Part shown: piece after piece, positions 17,418 to 26,959 of the stretch
Layout of the letters: each line of letters opens with the position of its first letter
Numbering within the stretch: the first letter of the stretch is position 1
Assembly: GCF_900111155.1 (NCBI RefSeq)
Contig: NZ_FOGG01000001.1
Location: 124,001 to 188,000, forward strand
Reading direction: 5' to 3'
Length of the DNA: 64,000 nucleotides
DNA from: Pedobacter rhizosphaerae
GTDB taxonomy: Bacteria > Bacteroidota > Bacteroidia > Sphingobacteriales > Sphingobacteriaceae
The notes under the pieces: generated by a model
Database searches by the model: none
What the model saw: only the letters and a program-made list of their open reading frames with translations
Told to the model about the DNA's origin: nothing
Translations under genes and position numbers: made by a program

Positions 17418-20400
17418 ATGATTAAAATTTTTACTAAAAGGAACGTTCCAAAACGTGTCTTAATGCTATGCTTTTGCCTTTACTTAGGGTTTAGCGCTTA
17501 TGCGCAAACACCAGCGGTAAGGGGGGTAGTTAAAGATGCCAAAGAAACTATTGTAGGGGCAACAGTAGTTGCACAAAATGTACAAACAGGCGTAAAAACA
17601 ACCACATCATCAGATAAAAACGGGGTTTTTACCTTCGCTAAGCTGGTAGCCGGGGCTTATAAGTTTACCATTTCTTTTATGGGATACGAGGGGAAAACAG
17701 TAACCGGAGAGGTGAAAGATGGTGGAACTTTCTCGCTATCGGTTGTTTTGAAGGAGAGTTCAACGAGTTTGGATAAAGAGGTGGTAGTAACCGGAACCGG
17801 TATTAACAGAAGGAAAGATAGCTTTACCGGAACAACGGCTGTTTTCTCGGGTGAGGAGCTGAAAGCAATTGGAAATAATAATATTATTCAGAGTTTAAGA
17901 ACGGTAGACCCATCTTTTCTGGTAATGGAAAATGTAACTGCCGGCTCTAACCCTAATGTACTTCCTATTATTGAAGTACGTGGTAAAAGTAGTATCCCGA
18001 GTGCTACATTAAAAGATCAATTCGGGCAGGATCCAAATCAACCTCTATTTATTTTAGATGGATTTCCGACTACGCTTCAAAACATTGTTGATTTAGATAT
18101 GAATCGGGTGGCTTCGGTAACGATTTTGAAAGATGCTGCCTCTACAGCGTTATATGGTGCTCAGGCTTCAAATGGGGTAATTGTAATCGAAACAATTAAA
18201 CCTAAACCAGGGGAATTAAGATTTAGTTACACGCAAGATTTTGGATTCGAAATGCCTGATTTATCAGGGTATAACATGATGAATGCAACAGAAAAATTAG
18301 AGTTTGAACGCCTTTCCGGAAGATATAGAGCTGAAGAATCTAACCCTACTCAGGGAGTTTATTTGGATACCCTCTATAATAAGCACCTCGCAAGCGTAAT
18401 GCGGGGAGTAAATAGCTACTGGTTAAGTGAACCTATTCAAAATGGCTACTCCACTAATAATTCTATTAATGCTTCAGGTGGAGATGATTCATTTACCTAT
18501 AATCTAGGAATGAACTATAAAACGGGGAAGGGAGCTATGAAAGGCTCAGGACGTGATAGCTACAGTGGGAGTATTAACTTAACTTACAGAAAGACCAACC
18601 TGAACATTAATAACATCACCTATATCAGAGGAAATTCGAGTACTAATTCACCTTATGGTTCATTTTCAAGTTTTGTTAACGCGAATCCTTATTATGAAAA
18701 AAATTATGACCAAAGATATTTGGAGGTTAGCAGAAGGTCTAATGGAACCGCATTATTGGTAGCTAATCCATTGTTCGATGCAATGCAGCCCCAATATAAT
18801 AAAGCTTCAGGTTCTGAATTTCAGAATAATTTGAACGTCAACTATGATGTTACCAATACCCTCCGTATTAATGGAGGTCTTCAGGTTACTAAGGGAACAA
18901 CGGTAAGGAAAGTTTACCGATCGCCTGAAATGTCCGACTTCATCAATACACCAACATTAAGAAAAGGAACATATAGTGATTATAGAGCAGAGAATTTTTC
19001 TTATCAAGGAAATCTCATGTTGGTTTATCATACTGTATTAGCTGGAAAACATGTTATCAATGCGAACTGGAGAAACACGGTTTCTCAGGAGAAAAATGCT
19101 TCATATCAATCTATTGCAGAAGGTTTTCCTGCCGGAAATCTTGGTAATCCGATTTTTGCATATGGTTATCAGGAAAACGGGTCTCCATCAGCAGGGAGCA
19201 GGGTTTATAGGACTTTAAATACTACTATTTCTGCGAATTACGGTTATGATAATCGCTATCTGGCAGATGCAGTTTATCGTTTAGATGGTTCAACTGCTTA
19301 TGGAAGCAATAAACAATTTTCACCGTATTATGCATTTGGTTTAGGCTGGAATATTCATAACGAAAGTTTTGTAAAAGGTACAGCCTGGATTAATTCTCTT
19401 AGGCTAACCGGAAATATAGGTATTACAGGTAATCAAAATTACGGTAACACAAGTTCGGTATCGGTTTATGACTATAATACCAGTGCTAACTATAACCAAT
19501 TTGGGCAAGGTGTTACATTGAGTACCTTGGGTAATCCTAATTTGGCACCTCAAAAAACGAGACAGATCAGTACATCGATTGATTTTTCATTATTTAACAA
19601 TCGATTAACCGGATATATAAACGCATATGATAAAAAAACTGATCCGCTTATTGTACCTGTAGATCTTCCAAGTTCAACGGGCGTAGTTGCATTCCCTTAT
19701 AATATCGGATCCTTAACATACCAGGGTTTAGAAGCTAAATTAACCTTCTTTCCAATATATAACTTAGAGGAAAGAATTACCTGGAACATAGGCATAACAG
19801 GCTCATCTTATAAGAGCAAGTATGGCGGATTCGGAAATGTTTTAAGTACGTTGAACAAGCAACAGGAAAATAACAAAACTCTGCTTAGATACATCGACGG
19901 AAATAGTGCAGAAGCTATTTGGGCGATTAAATCAATGGGGATTGACCCCGCAACAGGAAGGGAAGTGTTTCTTACAAAAAACGGCGACTATACCTTTGAT
20001 TATGCCACAGGAAATATCACTAACGTAGGTAACACCGTGTCAGTGGTAGAAGGTGTTTTTTCTACTAACCTCAGAATTAAAAGGTTTAGTTTTGGTGCGG
20101 GCTTTCGCTATAAACTAGGCGGTGACGTATTTAATTCGGCATTATTTAACAAAGTCGAAAATATTACCTTATCCGGTACGGCCTTGAATCAAGACAAGCG
20201 GGCATTGTATGATCGTTGGAAAAATCCAGGAGACATCGCCCAATTTAAAGGAATATCACAAACGGATGTAACACCTATATCTTCCAGATTTGTTCAAACT
20301 GAATATTCTTTCACGAGTGAGACTATAAATTTTGGATATAATTTCGATAACGCAGCATGGCTGAAAAGTTATGGTTTAACGAATTTGAGCTTCAACCTAA

Positions 20401-20501
20401 TCACTAACGACTTACTTTATTTGTCTACTGTACGAAGAGAAAGAGGAACTGACTATCCTTTTGCAAGAACAATAGCCTTCTCACTTAAAGCTTCATTTTA
20501 A
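17418..20501 (+). CDS. SusC/RagA-family TonB-linked outer membrane transporter
   Basis: A 1027-residue TonB-dependent importer. A signal peptide (cleavage near SAYAQ, residue 30) is followed directly by the carboxypeptidase-regulatory-like domain (VRGVVKDAKETIVGATVVAQ, about 34-115), a TonB-box-like DKEVVVTGTG, the plug domain (about 130-270, with SVTILKDAASTALYGAQASN and GVIVIE) and a 22-strand-type barrel ending in aromatic FARTIAFSLKASF. There is no N-terminal STN/secretin-like domain, although the gene sits behind an ECF/FecR pair that usually signals through one. It works with the SusD lipoprotein 4 bases downstream as a lidded importer. Substrate is unknown; no glycan enzyme accompanies it. 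Confidence 0.96.
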   Translation: MIKIFTKRNVPKRVLMLCFCLYLGFSAYAQTPAVRGVVKDAKETIVGATVVAQNVQTGVKTTTSSDKNGVFTFAKLVAGAYKFTISFMGYEGKTVTGEVKDGGTFSLSVVLKESSTSLDKEVVVTGTGINRRKDSFTGTTAVFSGEELKAIGNNNIIQSLRTVDPSFLVMENVTAGSNPNVLPIIEVRGKSSIPSATLKDQFGQDPNQPLFILDGFPTTLQNIVDLDMNRVASVTILKDAASTALYGAQASNGVIVIETIKPKPGELRFSYTQDFGFEMPDLSGYNMMNATEKLEFERLSGRYRAEESNPTQGVYLDTLYNKHLASVMRGVNSYWLSEPIQNGYSTNNSINASGGDDSFTYNLGMNYKTGKGAMKGSGRDSYSGSINLTYRKTNLNINNITYIRGNSSTNSPYGSFSSFVNANPYYEKNYDQRYLEVSRRSNGTALLVANPLFDAMQPQYNKASGSEFQNNLNVNYDVTNTLRINGGLQVTKGTTVRKVYRSPEMSDFINTPTLRKGTYSDYRAENFSYQGNLMLVYHTVLAGKHVINANWRNTVSQEKNASYQSIAEGFPAGNLGNPIFAYGYQENGSPSAGSRVYRTLNTTISANYGYDNRYLADAVYRLDGSTAYGSNKQFSPYYAFGLGWNIHNESFVKGTAWINSLRLTGNIGITGNQNYGNTSSVSVYDYNTSANYNQFGQGVTLSTLGNPNLAPQKTRQISTSIDFSLFNNRLTGYINAYDKKTDPLIVPVDLPSSTGVVAFPYNIGSLTYQGLEAKLTFFPIYNLEERITWNIGITGSSYKSKYGGFGNVLSTLNKQQENNKTLLRYIDGNSAEAIWAIKSMGIDPATGREVFLTKNGDYTFDYATGNITNVGNTVSVVEGVFSTNLRIKRFSFGAGFRYKLGGDVFNSALFNKVENITLSGTALNQDKRALYDRWKNPGDIAQFKGISQTDVTPISSRFVQTEYSFTSETINFGYNFDNAAWLKSYGLTNLSFNLITNDLLYLSTVRRERGTDYPFARTIAFSLKASF

Positions 20502-20505
20502 TCTT

Positions 20506-21948
20506 ATGGTTATGAAAAAAAAATATATAACACAATTGATGTTTATGTTGTTTGCTGTAGCAACATTAGGATCATGTAAAAAATTTCTTGATGTTCAGCC
20601 TGAGGATAAAGTGCTTGAAACACAGCTTTTCACAAGTAAGAGGGGGGTAGAGTCCGTATTAAACGGACTGTATATCGCTTTAGCAAATACTAATGCTTAC
20701 GGCGAAGCTCTTACACTAAATACCACGGAAATACTGGCTCAGCGATATAATGTGTCTTCCACACACGATCAGTATAATTTAGCATCCTACACCTACACGG
20801 AGAATCCTGCCGCTTCTAAACTGGATGCAATCTGGACCAATAGCTATGCAAATATTTTAAATATTAATAGCTTCCTGGAAAACCTAGATCGCTATAAAGG
20901 AGTTGTAGACGAAAAAAGCGAAGCGATTTACAGAGGGGAGGCGATTGCGTTGAGAGCTTATTTGCATTTTGACCTTTTTAGGTTATATGGACCTCGTTAC
21001 AATACGGCAGACTCCACTAAGCAGAGTTTGCCATATTATCAGCAAACCAAAATCTCAATCAATCCATTGCTTCCGGCAAATGAATTTATTGTTAAAGTAA
21101 TTGAGGATTTAAAGACTGCTGAACAACTGCTAAAAAATGATGCTATTACAACAACCGGAGTAAACCAGGTATCCAGCACAGGAACGGCCGATTTCTTAAG
21201 CAATAATAGAAACTATAGATTGAATTATTTTGCAGTTAAGGGTTTGCAGGCCAGGGTTTTTTTGTATAGAGGCGATAAAGTTTCTGCTCTTGCAGCAGCA
21301 AAAGAAGTTATTAGCAAAGCCAATCTATTTCCATGGACAACAGTAAATAATGCATTATCTGAAAAGACTAATCCAGATAGGATTTTCTCGACAGAAATGA
21401 TTTTTGGCATCCTGAATACGCAGTTATATGCAAGATATACCGCTCTTTTTGATCCTGCCATTACTGATGCGAAGATATTGGCTCCCCTTCCGGCACGATT
21501 AGCCACAACATTTGAAAATAATGAGAATGACTATAGATATAATCTGAACTGGCAGGCACCAACTACCGGTATAAAGCCTTATAAAACATTTTTCAAATAT
21601 GCTGATGTGGTAGACAAAGAAAAAACATTGTTTCGGTTTACCATTCCCTTATTGAAAATTAGCGAAATCTATTATATCGCGGCCGAATGCGAACCCAATA
21701 CCAGCGATGGAATTAATAATTACTTAAATGTAGTTAGGCTAAATCGTGGTTTAACAAACTTAGCCACCACAGTAAATATCAATACTGAGCTCCAAAAAGA
21801 GTATCAAAAAGAATTCTTCGGAGAAGGGCAGCTGTTTTATTATTATAAAAGAAGAAATGTTACTTCAATCGGGAATGGTTCAAGTACAGCCAATATCACG
21901 ATTAATTATAATGTTCCAATGCCTTTATCTGAATCACAATACCGTTAA
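20506..21948 (+). CDS. SusD/RagB-family nutrient-binding lipoprotein
   Basis: A 480-residue surface lipoprotein forming the lid of the SusC barrel. The signal ends in a lipobox at LGSC and the mature start CKKFLDVQPEDKV is a classic SusD opening. The helical TPR-like core is visible in EAIALRAYLHFDLFRLYGPRY, and the C-terminal RagB/SusD block in KISEIYYIAAEC and YQKEFFGEGQLFYYYKRR. A second in-frame ATG at 20512 is an equally possible start. The 4-base gap to susC indicates tight co-expression. Ligand cannot be predicted from the sequence. Confidence 0.96.
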   Translation: MVMKKKYITQLMFMLFAVATLGSCKKFLDVQPEDKVLETQLFTSKRGVESVLNGLYIALANTNAYGEALTLNTTEILAQRYNVSSTHDQYNLASYTYTENPAASKLDAIWTNSYANILNINSFLENLDRYKGVVDEKSEAIYRGEAIALRAYLHFDLFRLYGPRYNTADSTKQSLPYYQQTKISINPLLPANEFIVKVIEDLKTAEQLLKNDAITTTGVNQVSSTGTADFLSNNRNYRLNYFAVKGLQARVFLYRGDKVSALAAAKEVISKANLFPWTTVNNALSEKTNPDRIFSTEMIFGILNTQLYARYTALFDPAITDAKILAPLPARLATTFENNENDYRYNLNWQAPTTGIKPYKTFFKYADVVDKEKTLFRFTIPLLKISEIYYIAAECEPNTSDGINNYLNVVRLNRGLTNLATTVNINTELQKEYQKEFFGEGQLFYYYKRRNVTSIGNGSSTANITINYNVPMPLSESQYR

Positions 21949-21965
21949 ACTTAATTGATACAATA

Positions 21966-22727
21966 ATGAAAAGATTAATATTTATAATGATGGCCTTCAT
22001 TTTTGTGGTTTTTGTGAATGCTTGCAAAAAGCCTCTTAATACCTATGAGGGAAAAGACAGTATATATTTTAACGAAGCGGTGAGGTTACCTGCATTTTCA
22101 TCTGAGGTGCTAAGAGATTCTACAGTGGTTTCGTTTAGTTTAGTCAAAGCACAAGACTCCATAGTTGAAATGGTTATTAAGTCTACAGGTGCAATATCAA
22201 CTGAGGATAGACCTTATCAATTGGTAATCAACCCTGTCTCTACATTAAAAGAAGGTGTTCATTTTCAGTTTCTAAAAAATCAAGGCACAATAAAAAAGAA
22301 TAAATTAACAGATACACTAAAACTGAAATTCTTTAGATCTGCCGATTTACTCACCAACACATTATTGCTAAGCTTTGATTTAAAAGAAAACGAACACTTT
22401 GTTACCAAACTTAAAAATAGGGTTATTAACACCAATACAGGCAAAAAAATATCTGCTATAAACTACAGATGGTTTGTAAATGATATCATTAAAAAACCGG
22501 CTCGCTGGCAAGACGGTGTCTTTGGAATTTTTACCAGGAAAAAACTTTTCTTAATGGCTTCAATATTAAATTTTGAGCCAGTATATCTTGAAGCTACAGT
22601 ATCTCCCGGAGAGAGTACGGCATATGGAAAGTACATGCAGCGATATCTTAATGAGCAAAAACTTTTAGGTAATACCATTTTAGAAGAAGATGGTTCAGTA
22701 ATGAGTATGGGGTCATCGGTTCAATAA
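21966..22727 (+). CDS. DUF4843-type lipoprotein
   Basis: A 253-residue predicted lipoprotein with signal MKRLIFIMMAFIFVVFVNAC (Cys20) followed by KKPLNTYEGKDSIYFNEA, the typical opening of DUF4843 proteins. The remainder is predominantly beta with no catalytic motif visible. DUF4843 proteins are found directly after SusC/SusD pairs that are also followed by a PKD-like lipoprotein, and this gene keeps that order. A surface-exposed accessory or substrate-binding role is inferred from the lipobox and context; the biochemical function of the family is not known to me. Confidence 0.85.
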   Translation: MKRLIFIMMAFIFVVFVNACKKPLNTYEGKDSIYFNEAVRLPAFSSEVLRDSTVVSFSLVKAQDSIVEMVIKSTGAISTEDRPYQLVINPVSTLKEGVHFQFLKNQGTIKKNKLTDTLKLKFFRSADLLTNTLLLSFDLKENEHFVTKLKNRVINTNTGKKISAINYRWFVNDIIKKPARWQDGVFGIFTRKKLFLMASILNFEPVYLEATVSPGESTAYGKYMQRYLNEQKLLGNTILEEDGSVMSMGSSVQ

Positions 22728-22750
22728 TTGGACTTGTAAATTAATTTGAT

Positions 22751-24277
22751 ATGATATTAAAATTATATAAATACAGCATTATTCTTTTCACCGGAATAAT
22801 CATTTTAAGCGGCTGCAAAAAAGACCTGGGTAATTATGATTACAATGACATTAATACCCTAACAGCAGTGATAAATTTACCCAAGGATGTGAATGCTATT
22901 TTTGGGAAAGTGCTATCTATAAAGCCTGAACTTAAGTTTAGTCTTGATCCAGGTTTTGATGAATCGAAATACACTTTTGAATGGAGTTATATAGGTTCTA
23001 ATGGCACAGGAGGAATCAAGATGTTCGTTTTAGCAAATACCCGTAACCTAGAGCAGGTAGTGAGTATAGTGGCGGGTACTTATACTGCTTACTACACCGT
23101 AACAGATAAAGCTTCTGGTGTGGCATATAAGAAGGAGTTTAGAATAAAAGTTACAAATGAGATTAATGAAGGCTGGATGTTGATGTGTGATGTAAATGGT
23201 CAAGCACGTGTAGATATGCTTTCACTAAATAGCTCCGGAGGTTTCGATGTTGTAAACGATCTTCTCGCAACAACAGGTTCTGAACTGAAACTTGCAGGCA
23301 AGCCTGTTATGATCTATAATTATGCTACGGGTCTATTAATTGGTCCGGATAAAATTAGTTTTGGAATTTATCTGGGAACCGATCAGACTACAACTAAGAT
23401 TGAGCCCAATACATTTAAGTGGACACCGACTATGAATCTTAGCTACGAAATGTTCGGGAACACTCCTGCGGGATTTTACGCTGATGTTATTCAACAAAGA
23501 TCGGGAGGTGCTGCTTATATGATTGGTAAGGAAAGTGCTTATTTCTATGAAAGAACACAAAATATTTATTTTTCTGCACCAATCAGTTACATCGCAGCAG
23601 AGCAAAAGGAATTTAAAGTAGCCCCTTTCGTTGCTGGTGACGATCTGATCGTGTCAAATGCGCATGCTATTTTTTATGATAAAACGAATAGAAGGTTTGT
23701 GAAACATGTTGGCTCTAGCTCAACTTGTACCACACTTCCAGAACCTGCAGATGCTCAAAAGAAATTTAGCTTTAGCACAGGCATGGATTTACTATATATG
23801 AGCTGGGTGCCATACAACGGGGGTGAAGTATTCAGTGTTTTAAAAGACCCAAATGGTACTAAAAGATTTCTGGCCAGATTTAATAGTGCATCTCTTGTAC
23901 AAAGCTACTATGATGAAATTACGGCAACAGATTTTGCAAATGCTGAATTTTATGCAGTAAGTCCGGCATTGGGATACCTAATTTATAGTGTTGGAGGTAA
24001 AGTATATGAGTATGATATGTCCTTGAAAACAACTAAGCTGGTCGTTGACTTAGGCAACAAGAAAATCTCACTAATCCAGTTTTACGATTTTAAAAGTACT
24101 ACAAAATATAAAGACAGCAACAACCTCATGGTTGCTTTTTATGACCCTGCATTACCAGAGGGAACAAATGGCGGCATCAATACTTATACAGTTCCTCCTG
24201 TAATGGGCGATTTGGTATTGGCAAAAAGCTTTTCTGGCTTCGGAAAAGTTAAAAGCCTTACTTATAGAGAACGATAG
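22751..24277 (+). CDS. PKD-like family lipoprotein
   Basis: A 508-residue predicted lipoprotein: signal with lipobox ILSGC (Cys22), mature start KKDLGNYDYNDIN, then an Ig/PKD-like region (about 35-135; YTFEWSYIGSNG, YTAYYTVTDKASGVAYKKEF in parts). The rest (about 145-500) contains repeated beta-strand blocks reminiscent of a propeller (WMLMCDVNGQARVDML, GYLIYSVGGKVYEYDM). This arrangement fits the PKD-like lipoproteins that accompany SusC/SusD/DUF4843 clusters. No enzyme motif is apparent. A surface binding role is inferred. It is followed 31 bases later by the first TlpA-type gene. Confidence 0.8.
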   Translation: MILKLYKYSIILFTGIIILSGCKKDLGNYDYNDINTLTAVINLPKDVNAIFGKVLSIKPELKFSLDPGFDESKYTFEWSYIGSNGTGGIKMFVLANTRNLEQVVSIVAGTYTAYYTVTDKASGVAYKKEFRIKVTNEINEGWMLMCDVNGQARVDMLSLNSSGGFDVVNDLLATTGSELKLAGKPVMIYNYATGLLIGPDKISFGIYLGTDQTTTKIEPNTFKWTPTMNLSYEMFGNTPAGFYADVIQQRSGGAAYMIGKESAYFYERTQNIYFSAPISYIAAEQKEFKVAPFVAGDDLIVSNAHAIFYDKTNRRFVKHVGSSSTCTTLPEPADAQKKFSFSTGMDLLYMSWVPYNGGEVFSVLKDPNGTKRFLARFNSASLVQSYYDEITATDFANAEFYAVSPALGYLIYSVGGKVYEYDMSLKTTKLVVDLGNKKISLIQFYDFKSTTKYKDSNNLMVAFYDPALPEGTNGGINTYTVPPVMGDLVLAKSFSGFGKVKSLTYRER

Positions 24278-24308
24278 GATTATCACATTTCATCTACATA
24301 ACATACAA

Positions 24309-25703
24309 ATGAAACCCATGAAAATGAAAAAATTATTAAGTGCAGGGCTTTTATGCCTTGCTTCCCTTTCTACAATGGCACAGTTGCCGGTAGAAATAAA
24401 AGGGCTCTTGAAAAAGAAAAGACTAACTAACGTTAAGCTTTTTAAAGTTAAAGAAGGTAAGGCGGTAGAAATGGCTAATTCCGTACCAGGAACTAAGGGC
24501 CAGTTTGGATTCTTATTTTATCCGGAGTACGAAGGTCTTTATTTAATTGGAACAGGAAACGAAGGCAGCCCGAACGACAACTATAAGTTTTACTTTAAAG
24601 GTGGCGAAGAATTATCAGTAAGCCTTTTAGATTCGAGTTATGTATTAACAGGTAAAAAGAATTCTAAAGAGAATAGAGTGCTCACCCAATGGCATGATTT
24701 GACTAATCCATTAGAGCAGAAGGCTATTAATTTTATGAAGGTTCAAAGCACGTTTGTTGATTATTTCCCCGAACAGGAAGAGATTGTAGCTAAAACAAAG
24801 ACTTTCCTAAACGGAAAAGCTACTGGCAATGCAAAGTTTGATCAAGAAATCAAAAAGATTATGGCCTGGGATTTGGCAAGCTATGCTACTAATTTCCTGA
24901 ATACGCCTAGAAGTGCACACCCTTCAGTAGAAGAATATAGCAACTTTTACAGCACGATTAAAGCCGAAGACTTTACCAAAAATACGGCAAGTGTATACAA
25001 CTATCCTTATGGCTTTAGAACACTAACAGGAATTATTGGCTTAAACATGCGTCAACAAGGTAAAGCCTATAAACGCGGGCCTGAAGGAGTTGATTTATTT
25101 GTTTCATTTGTTCCGAATGATACCTTAAAAGGAGATTTAATTTTAGACAATGCGGCAGGTTACAAAACGATCACAGACTTTGAAAACCTAATGAAAGGAC
25201 GTGAAAAGTATATTTTAACGGCATCGCAAAAAATGCGTAGCGCTAATATCATGAACCCTTTGTTAACCTATAAGCCAGGAACAGATGCTTTTAGTTTCGC
25301 TTATGATGATAAGGATGGCAAGAAGGTAACAATGGCGAGCTTAAAGGGTAAGGTAGTATTGGTAGATGTTTGGGCAACCTGGTGTAGTCCTTGCAGGGCA
25401 GAAATCCCTTATTTGAAAAAGCTGGAAGAAGAAATGAAAGGTACAGATGTACAGATCATCAGTTTATCTACCGATGCCGTTAAGGATAAAGAAAAATGGT
25501 TAAAGATGATTAAGGATGAAAATTTAGGGGGCATGCAGCTTTTTGCAGGCGGTCCTGACAATGAGTTTTCGAAATACTATAAAGTCAATACCATTCCCCG
25601 CTTCCTGGTTTTCGATAAACAAGGAAAAATCGTAACCATTGATTCCCCTCGTCCTTCCAACCCAGAGTTAAAGGCATTATTACAAAAAACGCTCGCAAAC
25701 TAA
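24309..25703 (+). CDS. TlpA-type thiol-disulfide oxidoreductase, CSPC active site
   Basis: A 464-residue exported thioredoxin-fold protein. Signal peptide at the N-terminus (three possible start methionines at 24309, 24318 and 24324), an N-terminal beta-rich DUF4369-like domain (about 25-115), a helical middle region and a C-terminal TlpA/ResA-like domain from about 325. The active site is WATWCSPCRAE with C359 and C362, and the cis-proline region is NTIPRFLVFD. Serine-proline between the cysteines resembles other Bacteroidota TlpA proteins. Periplasmic reductase activity is inferred. It is the first of three thioredoxin-fold genes in this locus. A hairpin follows the stop codon. Confidence 0.93.
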   Translation: MKPMKMKKLLSAGLLCLASLSTMAQLPVEIKGLLKKKRLTNVKLFKVKEGKAVEMANSVPGTKGQFGFLFYPEYEGLYLIGTGNEGSPNDNYKFYFKGGEELSVSLLDSSYVLTGKKNSKENRVLTQWHDLTNPLEQKAINFMKVQSTFVDYFPEQEEIVAKTKTFLNGKATGNAKFDQEIKKIMAWDLASYATNFLNTPRSAHPSVEEYSNFYSTIKAEDFTKNTASVYNYPYGFRTLTGIIGLNMRQQGKAYKRGPEGVDLFVSFVPNDTLKGDLILDNAAGYKTITDFENLMKGREKYILTASQKMRSANIMNPLLTYKPGTDAFSFAYDDKDGKKVTMASLKGKVVLVDVWATWCSPCRAEIPYLKKLEEEMKGTDVQIISLSTDAVKDKEKWLKMIKDENLGGMQLFAGGPDNEFSKYYKVNTIPRFLVFDKQGKIVTIDSPRPSNPELKALLQKTLAN

Positions 25704-25708
25704 TTTAA

Positions 25709-25745
25709 AGGGCGCTGCCATACACCTATCTGGTAGCGCCTTCTT
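25709..25745 (+). terminator. Intrinsic terminator-like hairpin between the two TlpA genes
   Basis: GGCGCTGCCA (25711-25720) pairs with TGGTAGCGCC (25731-25740) with one G:T pair and a 10-nt loop, followed by TTCTT. It could end or attenuate transcription after the first TlpA gene, lowering expression of the downstream protease and thioredoxin genes. The T tract is short, so partial termination is more likely. Confidence 0.55.
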
Positions 25746-25758
25746 AACACATTTATCG

Positions 25759-26943
25759 ATGAAAACATTTAAAAGCTTGCTTTTAGCAGTGCTATTGCTA
25801 TCCTTTTTGCCTAAAATTTATGCGCAGAATGATAGTATTCAAATCAGTGGCGTATTAAAAGGCCTGGGTAATAAATCAGTATGGATATCTTTTTCGGATG
25901 ATGCCGGAGTATCCAGAAGTTTCAAAGCCAACGGCAATAATGATGCTTTTAAGCTTAAATTACCCAAACTCAAACAACCCTCTCTTGCACGGTTTGATGT
26001 TTCCATTTCCCGTGGAATGACAGCAACTGTGAATGGCCAAACCATCGCCAATCCTGCACCACGATTAGAGCTTTTTGTATTCAATCAAAATATAACGCTA
26101 TCTGGGGAAGCCCTGTATGTGCATTTGGCAAAAGTTCATGGAGATGAAGAGAATAACGCACTGGCTAACTTTAAGAGCTCGGTGTACAAGGAAGAGCGCA
26201 GGAATTATGATAATTCCTTAGCCATGTTTAATGCTAAATACCATGGCGGAAAAGCAGTTAAGGAAGATGCTTTAATGGCAGAGATTACTGCCAACGGGAA
26301 AAAGGTTTTTGAACAGCAGCGCAATTTTATTCAGGGTAATCCAGATGCGCTGGCCGCTGTTTTTTTGTTAAGCCGATCTCAGAATATTTATACTGCCGGC
26401 AATTATACCAAAGTGTGGAATAGTTTATCCGATAAGTACAAAGATCATCCGCTGGCCAAAGGGATTAAGGCCTATGTTAAAAAGATGAGTTCCACTTTAG
26501 ATGGGGCAGAAGCAATTGATTTCGAACGTAAGGATAAAGATGGAAATACCATTAAGCTAAGCAACTACAAAGGCAAAACGGTATTGCTTGATTTTTGGGG
26601 AAGCTGGTGTGGCCCCTGCAGGGCAAGTCACCCTCATTTAAAAACGCTTTACAGCCGCTACAAAGACAAAGGATTTGAGATTGTAGCCATAGCCCAGGAA
26701 CAAGGTAAAAACATAGAGGCTGCGAAAAAAAGCTGGTTAAAAGCTATTGAAGAAGATCAGATTACCTGGAAGCATATTTTAAACCAGGAGGGCATTGAAA
26801 AACAAGACCTGGTAAAAAGCTATAACATCATTGCTTTTCCAACCAAGATTCTGGTCAATGCCGAAGGAAAGATAGTGCTGAGAATAACTTCAAGCGCTAC
26901 AGACGATATTGATAAAGCACTAGCCAAAATCTATGGTTTTTAA
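25759..26943 (+). CDS. TlpA-type thiol-disulfide oxidoreductase, CGPC active site
   Basis: A 394-residue exported protein with signal MKTFKSLLLAVLLLSFLPKI (cleavage near YAQ), a DUF4369-like beta domain (ISGVLKGLGNKSVWISFSDD, about 25-125), a helical linker and a C-terminal thioredoxin domain from about 250. The motif WGSWCGPCRAS contains C284 and C287, and AFPTKILVN supplies the cis-proline region. The different dipeptide between cysteines compared with the preceding paralogue (GP versus SP) suggests different redox potentials. Role in periplasmic disulfide reduction is inferred. The following protease gene starts 17 bases beyond its stop. Confidence 0.93.
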   Translation: MKTFKSLLLAVLLLSFLPKIYAQNDSIQISGVLKGLGNKSVWISFSDDAGVSRSFKANGNNDAFKLKLPKLKQPSLARFDVSISRGMTATVNGQTIANPAPRLELFVFNQNITLSGEALYVHLAKVHGDEENNALANFKSSVYKEERRNYDNSLAMFNAKYHGGKAVKEDALMAEITANGKKVFEQQRNFIQGNPDALAAVFLLSRSQNIYTAGNYTKVWNSLSDKYKDHPLAKGIKAYVKKMSSTLDGAEAIDFERKDKDGNTIKLSNYKGKTVLLDFWGSWCGPCRASHPHLKTLYSRYKDKGFEIVAIAQEQGKNIEAAKKSWLKAIEEDQITWKHILNQEGIEKQDLVKSYNIIAFPTKILVNAEGKIVLRITSSATDDIDKALAKIYGF

Positions 26944-26959
26944 CAACCCAAACTCACAT

